This document shows, piece after piece, positions 33,431 through 42,771 of a stretch of 64,000 nucleotides of DNA. Each line of letters opens with the position of its first letter. The first letter of the stretch is position 1. Source of the stretch: CALMEC01 sp964628685 (GTDB lineage Bacteria > Actinomycetota > Thermoleophilia > Miltoncostaeales > Miltoncostaeaceae). The notes below the pieces were generated by a model. It was given only the letters and a program-made list of their open reading frames with translations. It was not told the DNA's origin and ran no database searches. The stretch covers positions 124,001-188,000 of the forward strand of contig CAZVNM010000003.1 of the NCBI GenBank assembly GCA_964628685.1, given 5' to 3'. A program made the translations under genes and the position numbers.

Positions 33431-34461
33431 GGATCGCGCTCTGCTCCACGATCGTGCCGTTCGTGCGCGGCGGAGCCCGAAACATCGTCGACTGGCTTGA
33501 AGAGGCCCTCGTCGAGGCCGGCCATCAGGTGGAGAAGGTCCTCATCCCCGAGGTCGATCATCCCGAGAGCCTGTTCGGTCAGATGGTCGGCCTTCGTTGG
33601 CTAGATCTCTCGGATGCTGACCGCATCATCTGCTTCAGGCCGCAGTCACACCTCATACGTCATCCCCACAAGGTCCTGTGGTTCATTCATCACCTGAGGA
33701 CCTACTACGATCTCTGGGACGACCCGGATCTCGGTCCGCCCCACACCGTTCGCAACATCGGGTTCCGAGACGCGCTCCACGCGGTGGACACAGCGGCGCT
33801 GAACGAGGCTGAGCGCATCTTCACCAACTCCAATGTGGTAAAGGAGCGTCTGCGGCGGTTCAACGGAGTCGATGCCGAGGTTCTCTACCCTCCGGTCGCG
33901 CACTCCGAGCGCTTCCGGGCGGAGGAGTACGGGGACGAGATCGTCTACGTGTCTCGCATCGAGCGACACAAACGGCAGCACTTGCTCGTCGAGGCACTCG
34001 GTCACTGCACGACCCCGGTACGCGTCCGGTTGGTCGGCGAGTGCCGTGACGGCGATTACCGAGCCGAGTTGCAGCGATTGGCCGACCGCGCACAGGCAGG
34101 AGACCGGCTGGCGATCGATGATCGCTGGATTAGCGAGGAAGAAAAGGCCGCTGCAATCAACAGGTGCCTAGCCGCCACGTACATGCCGCTCGATGAGGAC
34201 TCGTACGGCTATCCGACGTTGGAGGCGGCACACGCCGCCAAGGCCACGGTGACGGCGCATGACGCGGGCGGCGTGCTCGAGTTCGTGGTCGACGGGGAGT
34301 GCGGCGTGGTGACCGATCCGGACCCGCGTGCGATCGCGGTCTCGATCGATCGCTTGTACGAAGATCGACAAGGCACCCGTGCGCTCGGGAAACGAGCGCG
34401 CGGCCGCATCGAGGAACTGGACATCACCTGGCGTCGCATTCTGGACCGGCTGCTCGCATGA
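33427..34461 (+). CDS. GT4 glycosyltransferase
   Basis: A 344-residue GT-B enzyme. It begins MRIALCSTIVPFVRGGARNI, has VLWFIHHLRTYYDLWDDPD in the acceptor domain (a pattern of polysaccharide GT4s), IVYVSRIERHKRQHLLVEAL at the donor-domain start and PLDEDSYGYPTLEAAHA near residue 250, where one extra residue stretches the EX7E spacing. ATG overlaps the stop of the aminotransferase gene (ATGA), so it belongs to the perosamine operon and may be the transferase that uses that sugar. The match of donor and gene order is inference only. Confidence 0.88.
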   Translation: MRIALCSTIVPFVRGGARNIVDWLEEALVEAGHQVEKVLIPEVDHPESLFGQMVGLRWLDLSDADRIICFRPQSHLIRHPHKVLWFIHHLRTYYDLWDDPDLGPPHTVRNIGFRDALHAVDTAALNEAERIFTNSNVVKERLRRFNGVDAEVLYPPVAHSERFRAEEYGDEIVYVSRIERHKRQHLLVEALGHCTTPVRVRLVGECRDGDYRAELQRLADRAQAGDRLAIDDRWISEEEKAAAINRCLAATYMPLDEDSYGYPTLEAAHAAKATVTAHDAGGVLEFVVDGECGVVTDPDPRAIAVSIDRLYEDRQGTRALGKRARGRIEELDITWRRILDRLLA

Positions 34462-35450
34462 AGGTGCTGGTCGCATCGACCGGTGTGCCGTTTCGTCATT
34501 CGTCCGCTGACACCGCTGCGGACCACCTCGTCAGGCGCGTGTCGGACGCCGGCTACGATGTCGAGCGGCTTCGGATCCCCGTGACGTTACGCCCCAAACA
34601 GTTGGCAACGCAGTTTTCGATGCTGCGACTCATCGAGCTGGAGGGTGCTGACCGGCTCATCGCGCTCGACATCCCAGCCGCACTTCTGCGAACCGCCGAA
34701 CCGAAGATCCTCTGCCTGCCAGCATCCGGATCTCCCAGCGAGGTGCTCGGCAGCGCGCACCTCACACCGTCGCAGCGTCACACATCACTGAACGCCGTTC
34801 GCATGGCGCTTGGAGAATCGTCAGCCGTGTTCGCCTGCTCGCGCCTTCAGTCGCTCGAACTCGCCGCCGATTTCGGAACGTCTACGGTCCTGGTGGACCT
34901 CGGACCAGAGTCGCGTCGCACGTCAGGCGCGGGGGGCGGTCCGATTACCGTCGTGGGCCCGATCGACGGACTTCACCATCACCTCGAATTTGTGACAGCT
35001 CTCGCCTACGCACATCGAGATGTGCGTCTGACGATCACCGGGGCCGTGATGAACGACACGGCCGCTGCGCGCATCGGAGACAGAATCGTGCGACTGGGCC
35101 TAACCGAGCGCATACGATTCGCACCAGGAGAGACGAACGTGCGCCACATGGAAGGCGTACTCAGCGACACCTCAGCGGTGCTGTGCGGATCGCCCGACGA
35201 AGACAGCGGCGTTTCGATCGCCCTCGAGGCGATGACTCGAGGAATTCCTGTCGTCACGACCGCCGGCTCAGCTCTGCGTTATCGGGCCGACATCCATCAC
35301 GTACGGTCCGATGCCCGTTCGATCGCCCCATTCCTGACATCGGCGAGCCGGCAGCGACCATCCGGATACCCCTCTGCACGGGCTGAGACCAGAGTCTCAG
35401 GAACCGCCGGCATCCCTTTCGACCGAGCGGTACTGGACGCAGTTCGATGA
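34458..35450 (+). CDS. divergent GT-B-like glycosyltransferase
   Basis: A 330-residue protein with two-domain GT-B organisation. It opens MKVLVASTGVPFRHSSADTA, and the donor half runs from GGPITVVGPIDGLHHHLEFV to DEDSGVSIALEAMTRGIPVV, where the second Glu of the motif is kept but the first is displaced. The usual GRL..KN segment is absent. It overlaps the genes on both sides (ATGA each time), so it is made together with the GT4 before it and the small protein after it. Either a low-similarity transferase or a non-catalytic partner. A Ser/Thr/Arg-rich tail follows the last helix. Confidence 0.7.
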   Translation: MKVLVASTGVPFRHSSADTAADHLVRRVSDAGYDVERLRIPVTLRPKQLATQFSMLRLIELEGADRLIALDIPAALLRTAEPKILCLPASGSPSEVLGSAHLTPSQRHTSLNAVRMALGESSAVFACSRLQSLELAADFGTSTVLVDLGPESRRTSGAGGGPITVVGPIDGLHHHLEFVTALAYAHRDVRLTITGAVMNDTAAARIGDRIVRLGLTERIRFAPGETNVRHMEGVLSDTSAVLCGSPDEDSGVSIALEAMTRGIPVVTTAGSALRYRADIHHVRSDARSIAPFLTSASRQRPSGYPSARAETRVSGTAGIPFDRAVLDAVR

Positions 35451-36097
35451 GGATCCTGCTCTTCGCTCCGAATCCGCACGGGGGTATCCTGGCGGACGGC
35501 CTTGCCCGCGCCGGTCATCACGTCCGTCTCGTATCGACGAGCCTGGTACCGGGCAGCAGCGATCCGTCCGCGGCTGATGGCACTCCGACGGAGAAAACCG
35601 AAACGCTCGAAAGGGAGATCCTCACCTGCGATCTGACGGTCCTCGTGGTGACTGACGAAGCACCTGCCGAGGACTGCGTGATTCTCCGGCGCGATGACAT
35701 CAGCGCTGTCGTCTGCTTCGCCCGCGGGCAGCATGCGCCAGACCCGTCGTTGGTTGACCCGATAGCCAGTCGTGCCACCGCCGTCATCACGCCGGATCCA
35801 GCCGTGGCCGCCGCGGTGGATGATGTCTGCGCCGGTCCTGTGATCCTCGGACCTGTCGTCGACCCGGAGGAACCGGGGCAACTCGATGCAGCGATCGCCA
35901 TCCTTGTCGAAACCGCATGCGACCATGCTCGAATCCGCCCGATACTCGGCGCGCTCCGCGGAAGTGTCTCGCACATCGCGGTCTGGCAGGGGGACCGATC
36001 CGTCTTGGATATCCAGGAGCACTGGGAGCCATTGCGCCTGTTCGGCACCGCCTTGGCTTCGTCGCGCGACAATCCATCCCACGATCAGGACAAGTAG
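35447..36097 (+). CDS. half-size GT-B-like protein
   Basis: A 216-residue protein that looks like only the N-terminal Rossmann domain of a GT-B transferase. It begins MRILLFAPNPHGGILADGLA, contains CDLTVLVVTDEAPAEDCVIL and AVVCFARGQHAPD, and ends with a polar tail with no donor domain or EX7E motif. It starts with an ATGA overlap and its TAG stop forms the first part of a putative -10 box for the next gene. Two half-size GT-like proteins exist in this locus (the other at 21115), each joined to a full transferase, which suggests a partner role rather than random decay. Confidence 0.5.
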   Translation: MRILLFAPNPHGGILADGLARAGHHVRLVSTSLVPGSSDPSAADGTPTEKTETLEREILTCDLTVLVVTDEAPAEDCVILRRDDISAVVCFARGQHAPDPSLVDPIASRATAVITPDPAVAAAVDDVCAGPVILGPVVDPEEPGQLDAAIAILVETACDHARIRPILGALRGSVSHIAVWQGDRSVLDIQEHWEPLRLFGTALASSRDNPSHDQDK

Positions 36098-36100
36098 GTT
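36095..36100 (+). promoter_or_regulatory. -10 box TAGGTT formed from upstream stop codon
   Basis: TAGGTT eight bases before the ATG at 36109; its first three bases are the stop codon of the preceding gene, as at 12831 and 58766. Confidence 0.4.
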
Positions 36101-36108
36101 CGTTATCG

Positions 36109-36732
36109 ATGCTGCAGTCACTCCTCTCAAATGTCCAGGCTTACATCGCGCTTCAACGTGTGTTGGGAGCTGATCGACTCCGGATGCGTGCGCTGGAGAC
36201 GGCGCGCGTTCGACCTGGAGACTGTGTCCTCGACGTCGGTTGCGGTCCGGCCTACTACCTGCCATCACTGCCAGATGACGTCGACTACCACGGCTACGAT
36301 ACTCACGAGCCGTACCTCGCATGGGCACGTCGCCGCTTCCCTTTCGCCCAGTTCCATCACGGTATTTTCGACGAGGACTCGGCGCCCCCCAACATGCGGT
36401 TCGATGTGGTTCTACTCCTGGGGCTCCTCCACCACATCAGCGATGCGCAGGTCCGTTCCCTACTCAATCTCTGCGCCCAGCGCCTCGCGCCGGGGGGACG
36501 CGTTGTCAGTGCTGACACTGCCTATGCGCCCCAGCAAAATCGGCTCTCACGCTGGATGTCAGACCATGATCGTGGTGAGTACGTGCGGACCGCTGACGCG
36601 TACACAAGTCTTGCGCGGGCGGCCTTTGAGGACGTTCACGGTGTAATGGTCGACGTCATGCGGGTACCGACGACGCACTGGTTGATGGTCAGCACATCGC
36701 CAGGCAGGCCCAGCGACGTTCAGCGCAACTGA
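36109..36732 (+). CDS. class I SAM-dependent methyltransferase
   Basis: A 207-residue methyltransferase of the Methyltransf_11/23 kind. Motif I is CVLDVGCGPAYYLPSL (about residue 40), followed by YHGYDTHEPYLAWARRRF with the SAM-binding acidic residue, FDVVLLLGLLHHISDAQV (motif IV region), and LAPGGRVVSADTAY. All core motifs are present. The target is likely a sugar or lipid of the locus. The start at ATG 36109 fits a -10 box eight bases upstream; the frame is open for much longer but that part overlaps the preceding gene. It overlaps the convergent membrane-protein gene by 13 bases. Confidence 0.8.
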   Translation: MLQSLLSNVQAYIALQRVLGADRLRMRALETARVRPGDCVLDVGCGPAYYLPSLPDDVDYHGYDTHEPYLAWARRRFPFAQFHHGIFDEDSAPPNMRFDVVLLLGLLHHISDAQVRSLLNLCAQRLAPGGRVVSADTAYAPQQNRLSRWMSDHDRGEYVRTADAYTSLARAAFEDVHGVMVDVMRVPTTHWLMVSTSPGRPSDVQRN

Positions 36733-38408
36733 GCGGATACTCCTTCCGGTCCGGCGGCACACGACTGTCGCTCGATGCAAGGCAGCAGGTTCCGGGCACG
36801 GGGAGGGAGTTTGGATGACACGACGGGCAACTGGTTCCCACCTTGGCGGATCTCAACGATTTGGGTAGTCGAAGACTGAGCAACGCCGTTTATCTTGATC
36901 GCCCCGTTTGGTGGGACGACACAATGGGGCAAGGCAGGTGCGTCAGGAACCGCTTCCCGGCTGCACACGGTGACGCTGCGGTCAGGTTGATGGCTCAGGT
37001 AGTTCAACGCCCCCGGAAACGTGTCGGGCATGAGAGTGTAATAGCTGCGCCGAAGAATTCCGGAGTCGTCTACCACAACGACGGGATCTCCTGACACGCC
37101 CGGTCCCGATGCTAGGACATTTTCGATGGCGCCGAGGACTCGCATCTGAGCGTCCGACTGCTCCCGCTGGAACTCACGCGATGCCGCGGCTCCAGGGACG
37201 AGCGGAAGCGCAATCGCCACGGCAACAAGGCTCGCCGCCCTTCCTGAGCGATGAGTCAGCTTGTCCGCACCGGTAATGATACCTAGGACGAGCAGGAGAG
37301 CGGCGACGGAAAAGACGCGCATGTGATCAAGCAGGTGGGAGCGCTCCTGCACGTAGACCAGAGATGCAAATGGAGCAAGCACGAGCGCTGCAGGCGCAAT
37401 GACCACAGTTCGCCACGGTGAACTGGTCTGGCCGGAGTGGGCGAACACGACGACTATTATGATCGTCACGATCAGGATGACGACACTAAACTCAGTCAGG
37501 AGCCATCCGTATGGAGGCCGAATGAAGTCGACAGTCCCCCACCAGACTCGCCCAAAGAGATCAGCGATTTCATGCGGATCCGTCACTGTACGTGACTCGG
37601 CGACCGTGCTCTGGTAAAAGGACGTGCCAGTCGCGCGTAGGATCACGAGGCGGACGGCGGCGACGACTGGAGCCAGCAGCCACGCCCCTCCAACGAGGAG
37701 GGCATTCTGCCATGTCCACCCCCGCCGAAGGAACACCAGAGGGGCCAACACCAGGTACAAGAGATACGGTGAGTCGTAGATGAAGAAGCCAGTAAGGCCG
37801 CAGAGGACCATGATGCTGGACGTCAGCGGACGGAAGCGCGACCGTATCTGGGCGACGAACAACGCGAAAGCGACAGCCGTAAGCGCGAAGGTCCAATGGA
37901 TGTGCACCGTCCGCAAGGAAAACTGCGCCTCGTAGGCGGGGATCAGCGCGAACATAAGCCCGCCTACCGCCGCCAGAGGAAGGCGGACACCGAGGAGACG
38001 TAGCGCGATGCACATAGCGGCCGCCTGCACCGCGAGGGCAACACCCTGCACCACATGGAGCGGCACGAACGAGTCGGCGGAGATCAGATAGGCGATCGAG
38101 AACGGAACCATCGTCATTGGCCGCCCAGAATGAAACGACCAATCAGACGATGACGGGGTCCAGAAGTTCACGCCTACGCGGTCGAAGGCGGAGTAGATGC
38201 TCCATTCCTCCACCGAACCCAGGTCACGCAGGTGAACAAGTTGGAACAGCGCAGCGATGATGCCCACCAGCCCAGCGGCAATCAGGAGATGAACTCGCGA
38301 CGTCCGACTGCTGCCGAGTCCAACGTCGGCGAGTGGCTGGCGCTCTCGAGGGCGCTGCCGCGTTGGCCGCGTACCGGCGGAGGATGTCGATTCGGGATTC
38401 GGGTCCAC
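36720..38408 (-). CDS. polytopic membrane protein, GT-C-like
   Basis: A 562-residue integral membrane protein with about ten hydrophobic segments between residues 40 and 410 and a ~130-residue C-terminal outer domain with two Cys (PHCVV, NLLPCIERQSC). The first loop has LRDLGSVEEWSIYSAFD, with acidic residues where GT-C enzymes keep their catalytic Asp/Glu, so it may use a polyprenyl-phosphate sugar outside the membrane. No named family can be set. The GTG at 38408 is supported by a TATCCT -10 box eight bases upstream. Composition is less G/C-rich than the start of the window, which may mean later acquisition. Confidence 0.7.
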   Translation of the reverse strand: MDPNPESTSSAGTRPTRQRPRERQPLADVGLGSSRTSRVHLLIAAGLVGIIAALFQLVHLRDLGSVEEWSIYSAFDRVGVNFWTPSSSDWSFHSGRPMTMVPFSIAYLISADSFVPLHVVQGVALAVQAAAMCIALRLLGVRLPLAAVGGLMFALIPAYEAQFSLRTVHIHWTFALTAVAFALFVAQIRSRFRPLTSSIMVLCGLTGFFIYDSPYLLYLVLAPLVFLRRGWTWQNALLVGGAWLLAPVVAAVRLVILRATGTSFYQSTVAESRTVTDPHEIADLFGRVWWGTVDFIRPPYGWLLTEFSVVILIVTIIIVVVFAHSGQTSSPWRTVVIAPAALVLAPFASLVYVQERSHLLDHMRVFSVAALLLVLGIITGADKLTHRSGRAASLVAVAIALPLVPGAAASREFQREQSDAQMRVLGAIENVLASGPGVSGDPVVVVDDSGILRRSYYTLMPDTFPGALNYLSHQPDRSVTVCSREAVPDAPALPHCVVPPNGAIKINGVAQSSTTQIVEIRQGGNQLPVVSSKLPPRARNLLPCIERQSCAAGPEGVSAQLR

Positions 38409-38416
38409 GACTCACT

Positions 38417-38422
38417 AGGATA
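38417..38422 (-). promoter_or_regulatory. -10 box TATCCT, leaderless start at 38408
   Basis: TATCCT on the minus strand, eight bases before the GTG at 38408. The divergent gene on the other side has its own box at 38461, so a 64-bp gap holds both promoters. Confidence 0.5.
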
Positions 38423-38460
38423 ACGAGCAGCTGGACGCTTTCCGCCCGTGAGCCGCTGGC

Positions 38461-38466
38461 TACACT
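38461..38466 (+). promoter_or_regulatory. -10 box TACACT, leaderless start at 38473
   Basis: TACACT six bases before the ATG at 38473. No clear -35. Confidence 0.5.
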
Positions 38467-38472
38467 GGCCGG

Positions 38473-39510
38473 ATGTCCTCGAAAGTCCCCGCGCACCTGA
38501 TCTCGATCGTGATCCCCGTCTATCAAGGCGAGCAATCACTTCCCGGCCTCCTCAACGAGATCGTTCCGCTCACACAGCCGTTTGCCACCCCTGATGGGCA
38601 GTCCGCCATCGTCAGGGAGGTCTTGCTCGTCTGCGACAACGGACCAGACGATTCCGAGCGCGTCATTCGCGAACTCGCCGAAGAACACGAGTTCGTGCGC
38701 CCCGTGTGGCTGAGCCGGAATTTTGGTCAGCACGCAGCCAGCCTTGCCGGGATCGCCTCAAGCGGTGGCGAGTGGATCGTGACCATGGACGAGGACGGTC
38801 AGCACGATCCGTCGGCGATCGCCACGTTGTTGGACGCCGCCCTGCGCGAGGAAGCCGACCTCGTCTACGCCGACCCCAGTAATCGGGTGCCGCACTCGCT
38901 CGCCCGCAACATCGCGTCCAAGTCCGCGAAACGGTTTCTTCGGCTCGCAAGCGGAAGAACGGTCACCACCTCCTTTCATAGTTTCCGGCTCATGCTTGGG
39001 GAGGTCGGACGGAGCGTCGCCGCGTACTCCGGTGCAGACGTCTACCTAGACATCGCGCTCTCGTGGGTGACGCGGGGAGTGACCACGACGCCCGTGGCGA
39101 TGCGGGAGGAGATGGCAAGACCCAGCGGATACAACTGGAGGTCGCTCTTCTCCCATTTCTGGAGGATGGTCTTGACGAGCGGCACCCGTGCACTGCGACT
39201 CGTCAGCCTCTTGGGAGTTTTCGTCGCCGCCTGCGGCATCGCGCTCGCGATCACAGTCGTCATCGTCAGGCTCGGATGGGGCATCGACGCACGCGGCTGG
39301 TCGTCCCTGATGATCGCGATTCTCCTCATCGGTGGTGGCATTCTCTTCTCACTCGGAGTCATCGCCGAATATCTCGGCGTCGCGGTGAACGCATCCATGG
39401 GACGCCCGCCATATCTCATCATCACCGACCGTGCTCACGGCCCGCATGGACGGACCGGCTCCCGCGGGCCGGCCGACGAGGAAGCCGCAGAGATGCGGAC
39501 GGACGGGTGA
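38473..39510 (+). CDS. GT2 polyprenyl-phosphate glycosyltransferase (GtrB/DPM-like)
   Basis: Enzyme that loads a sugar from a nucleotide donor onto polyprenyl phosphate. The 345 residues have a GT-A domain with SIVIPVYQGEQSLPGLLNEI at the start, the DxD-like MDEDGQHDP near residue 104, and two C-terminal membrane helices (VFVAACGIALAITVVIVRLG, SLMIAILLIGGGILFSLGV) followed by a cytoplasmic tail, the GtrB topology. Relative to standard GtrB, the region after QPFATPDGQSA is longer. Its product would feed GT-C enzymes such as the divergent neighbour. The stop overlaps the next GTG (GTGA). Confidence 0.88.
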   Translation: MSSKVPAHLISIVIPVYQGEQSLPGLLNEIVPLTQPFATPDGQSAIVREVLLVCDNGPDDSERVIRELAEEHEFVRPVWLSRNFGQHAASLAGIASSGGEWIVTMDEDGQHDPSAIATLLDAALREEADLVYADPSNRVPHSLARNIASKSAKRFLRLASGRTVTTSFHSFRLMLGEVGRSVAAYSGADVYLDIALSWVTRGVTTTPVAMREEMARPSGYNWRSLFSHFWRMVLTSGTRALRLVSLLGVFVAACGIALAITVVIVRLGWGIDARGWSSLMIAILLIGGGILFSLGVIAEYLGVAVNASMGRPPYLIITDRAHGPHGRTGSRGPADEEAAEMRTDG

Positions 39511-40433
39511 CGAGCCGCCCCAACTGGGTGGTTGGTTCCGGAGGCTTGCTCGGAGGGGCGGTCGGACGTGCGCTGCGTAGCAGGAGCGAGAGGTTGGTGA
39601 CCGAGCGGATCGCCTGGCACGAGCCCGAGAGGGCCATCGACACCGCATACGCCGCAGCGGTCAGAACCAGTTCGTTGCCGGGATGGCGCGTCCTCTGGTG
39701 CGCTGGGGCTGGAGTCACGGGATCGTCGACCGAATCGTTTGCTCCCGAACGCGCGGTCCTTGAGGCAGTGCTGGATGGCCTCGGACGTTGTCACAAGGGG
39801 ACGGTCTTCTTCGCTTCCTCCGCGGGAGCCCTCTATGCAGGCGCCACCGGCCCGCCTTTCAGCGAATCGCACGGACCCCGTCCCCTTGCCGCATACGGGC
39901 TTGCAAAGCTCGACGCTGAGCAACACCTCATGGAATTCGCGCGCCGCACTGGCCATCGTGTCCTGGTCGGGCGAATCTCCAACCTCTACGGACCTGGCCA
40001 GAAGCTCTCAAAGCCACAGGGGCTGATCTCGCATCTCCTCCGATCTATGTACGCGCGGCTCCCGATGTCGATCTATGTCTCGCTCGATACGATCCGCGAT
40101 TACTTGTACGTCGACGACTGCGCATCGATGATCCTCGACACGATCGATCTCATCGAGGCCAGCGGTCAGTCGCAGGTCACGAAGATCTTCGCCTCCCACA
40201 GACCGACCACTGTTGGCGAGCTGCTCGGCGAAGTGCGCCGTCTGTCACATCGGCGGCCTCCCGTCGTCCTCGGGGCAAGCCCGTTGGCAGCACTCCAATC
40301 CCGGGATCTTCGACTACGATCGACGATTCTTCCCGAAATCGACCGCCGAGCCCTTACGCCGCTCGCCGCTGGGATCGCCGCAACGGCACATGACATCCGC
40401 ACGAACCTCGTCGCAGCTGAAGTGCGCCGATAG
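39507..40433 (+). CDS. NAD-dependent epimerase/dehydratase (extended SDR)
   Basis: A 308-residue nucleotide-sugar SDR. The start has the nucleotide loop VVGSGGLLGGAVGRAL, the middle has VFFASSAGALYAG with the catalytic Ser region, and AAYGLAKLDAEQ gives the YxxxK pair (about residues 131-135). GRISNLYGPGQKL and DYLYVDDCA are standard for sugar epimerases/reductases. The N-terminal third is shortened: the beta-alpha unit after the loop lacks the usual GxD for the adenosine ribose, so the cofactor may be NADP(H). GTG overlaps the GtrB-like stop (GTGA), so the two work in sequence, for example making and loading an unusual sugar. Confidence 0.8.
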   Translation: MTSRPNWVVGSGGLLGGAVGRALRSRSERLVTERIAWHEPERAIDTAYAAAVRTSSLPGWRVLWCAGAGVTGSSTESFAPERAVLEAVLDGLGRCHKGTVFFASSAGALYAGATGPPFSESHGPRPLAAYGLAKLDAEQHLMEFARRTGHRVLVGRISNLYGPGQKLSKPQGLISHLLRSMYARLPMSIYVSLDTIRDYLYVDDCASMILDTIDLIEASGQSQVTKIFASHRPTTVGELLGEVRRLSHRRPPVVLGASPLAALQSRDLRLRSTILPEIDRRALTPLAAGIAATAHDIRTNLVAAEVRR

Positions 40434-40509
40434 GAGACGGCGGCGGCCGCAGTTGGCCTCCGACGAGCATCCACGGTACGGAGGTCAGGGTTCGCTCGGC
40501 CATCCGTCG

Positions 40510-42705
40510 TCACTGCTCGACCCGCCACTCCGATACGCGTACCGAAACCACTCGTGGATCGCCGGCGTTCACGGGCACCGCAGGAGCACCACCTCGCGTC
40601 AACGTCACTTTCGTTGCGGTACCTGCCGTCACAGGGACGGCAAGCGTGACATTCCGAGGCGCCCCAGTCACGTTGATGGTTGCCAGCTTTGCTGCAGGGG
40701 TTGATGCACTCAGCGTGTACTGCCTGCCGCCGAAGCTCCCGACTCGGAAGGTCACGCGCGCGGTGCCGGTCGTCGAAGACCACACGTAGCCCTCGGCCGT
40801 GTCGCGCATCCAACGCCACGTTTCGCCGCCGATGGCCTCAGGCGGCCACCATGTCGGAGCACGGAGAAACGAAAACCGTTTGGTCGGAGCCGCGGTCACC
40901 TGCCACACCGCGCTTCCATCAGCAAATGTCGTAAGGACTCGATAACCCGGCGGCGGACGGTTCGGATTCGGCGGAACTGCCCCGCGCGCCGCATAGCCGG
41001 CGGGATTGATCGTGACGAGATCGATGCCTGTGGCCGCGAGTTTCGCCGCAGTCCCCGGAAACCGCGGGTCACCCACCGACTGGAGAAAGTCCGTCGCGAC
41101 ATTCGCCTCTCCGAGCGAGCCGTTTGCGATCCGCAAACCGTGGACGGTCTGACCCCACATCCAGTATCGGTCCTCGAGTTCGACGCTCCCACCCCGAGCT
41201 CCGTACGCAGGAGTCTCGAGGACCACGTCCTCACGTGGGCGGGACTTCAAGAACTCCCATGTGGGGACCTTGTCAGCGGCCAGTCCGTTCACCGAGACGA
41301 CGGGACCCGCGGCGACCGGAAGTCCAATGTTCGCCTCCGCAACCGTGACGAGCATGACGCCGGCCGCGGCCGCGCCCATGAGCACGACCGGCCGAATCCG
41401 GCCGAGGACACGGTCCAGCGCGATCGCCCCGACGACGATGAGGGCGCAGGTCACCGGCACTGCGAACCGCGCGTACACCCGCAGATAGTCCGCAAACTGG
41501 AAGAGATAACCCGATGGCATCGTCACCCGCCGACCGAGAATGGTCATCGGCGAGGCGAGGCTGAACGCACCGCAGACCACGGCGATCATCGCCATCGAGA
41601 GCACGGTCACTCCCATCTGCGAGTCACGCATCATGCGCCTCCGCACCGCGATCACGAACCCGGCGAGTGCAAGGGCGATCACCGTCCACATCAGGAAGAT
41701 GGTTCGCTCACCCCCGGGGCGTGCGTGAGGAGCCCAGTCCTCCGGGCCGACCAAACGATTCATCACGTCACTCGCTCCCGAAGGGAGCAGGTAGTCGAGC
41801 GGTCGAGCTCCGTACAGTTCGAGCTCGATCGCCGATCGACTGAAGGCGGCGTCCACCCCCGACTTGGACGATGCCAGAGCGACCGCAAGCGGAATCGCGA
41901 CGAGCACGAGGAGTAGCCCGGCAACGACGGCCGATTGACGGATCGCGGTGCCGAAGCCATCGGTGCGTATGCGGTACACGGCGGCGACCAGCATCACGCA
42001 GGCGACCATGATGATGACCATCACACCGTAGTAGGGGTTCGAAAGCCACGCGAATCCGACGGACGCTGTGACCGCGAGCGCACGGCGCACCGACGGACCA
42101 CGCGCCCACCACAGCGCGGCGAGCAGCGCGAGCGGAAAGCACGCCATGTACGCGAGCGGGAAGTGCGAGCCGATCTTCAGCAGATGGTGTGGGAACACAA
42201 CGAACGCGAGACCCGCCCACGCCGATGCGGCGGCGCTGAGACCCATCCAGCGCACAAGCGCATACATCGCGGCGCCGGAGAAGGCGACCCCGAGGATGAG
42301 TGCGATGTTGATGCCGGCCTCAGGACCTGCGATCTCTGCGATAAGCCAGGAGGGACCGTAACTCGCGAACTGCATCAGCACCCCGGTGCCGACCACGGGC
42401 CGGCCGAACGGGGCGGCGACGCCGTGCTGCACGCCGGTTCCCCAGATGTCGGTGCCGTTGTTCGCGGCGTTCCACACATCCCACGCATATCCGGCGGGAT
42501 CGCCCCCACCGCCACCCGGAATCCAGGAGGTGATGTGCAGGACCAGGGGCCAGGTGATGGCGATCATCAGCGCGACGTAACCCGTGAACGCCAGGAGCAG
42601 CTCCTGCAGCCACCGCCGTCGACCGAGGCCCGATCGCTCGGTCGTCACCTCAGTCTCGTCTCGATTCGCGCATTCATCGATCGGTGCTGCACTCCGGGAT
42701 CGCAC
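40510..42705 (-). CDS. large membrane protein, YfhO/GT-C-like
   Basis: A 731-residue protein with about 11-12 hydrophobic segments in residues 35-460, and a ~250-residue outer C-terminal part. The first outer loop carries GGGGGDPAGYAWDVWNAANN, with Asp residues in the place used by GT-C glycosyltransferases, and the loop later has HHLLKIGSHFPLAYM. The C-terminal part ends in a beta-domain (TARVTFRVGSFGGRQYTLSA). It probably transfers sugars from polyprenyl-phosphate donors to envelope glycans. The GTG at 42705 has no good -10 or ribosome site; a GTG opening VTTERSGLGRRRW some 20 residues later is a real alternative. Confidence 0.72.
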   Translation of the reverse strand: MRSRSAAPIDECANRDETEVTTERSGLGRRRWLQELLLAFTGYVALMIAITWPLVLHITSWIPGGGGGDPAGYAWDVWNAANNGTDIWGTGVQHGVAAPFGRPVVGTGVLMQFASYGPSWLIAEIAGPEAGINIALILGVAFSGAAMYALVRWMGLSAAASAWAGLAFVVFPHHLLKIGSHFPLAYMACFPLALLAALWWARGPSVRRALAVTASVGFAWLSNPYYGVMVIIMVACVMLVAAVYRIRTDGFGTAIRQSAVVAGLLLVLVAIPLAVALASSKSGVDAAFSRSAIELELYGARPLDYLLPSGASDVMNRLVGPEDWAPHARPGGERTIFLMWTVIALALAGFVIAVRRRMMRDSQMGVTVLSMAMIAVVCGAFSLASPMTILGRRVTMPSGYLFQFADYLRVYARFAVPVTCALIVVGAIALDRVLGRIRPVVLMGAAAAGVMLVTVAEANIGLPVAAGPVVSVNGLAADKVPTWEFLKSRPREDVVLETPAYGARGGSVELEDRYWMWGQTVHGLRIANGSLGEANVATDFLQSVGDPRFPGTAAKLAATGIDLVTINPAGYAARGAVPPNPNRPPPGYRVLTTFADGSAVWQVTAAPTKRFSFLRAPTWWPPEAIGGETWRWMRDTAEGYVWSSTTGTARVTFRVGSFGGRQYTLSASTPAAKLATINVTGAPRNVTLAVPVTAGTATKVTLTRGGAPAVPVNAGDPRVVSVRVSEWRVEQ

Positions 42706-42771
42706 TCATGGACCAGGTCGCCCTTTGCGTCGACTCCGGCGGGCAGAGGCAGAGATTGCCAGACCGGGTCA

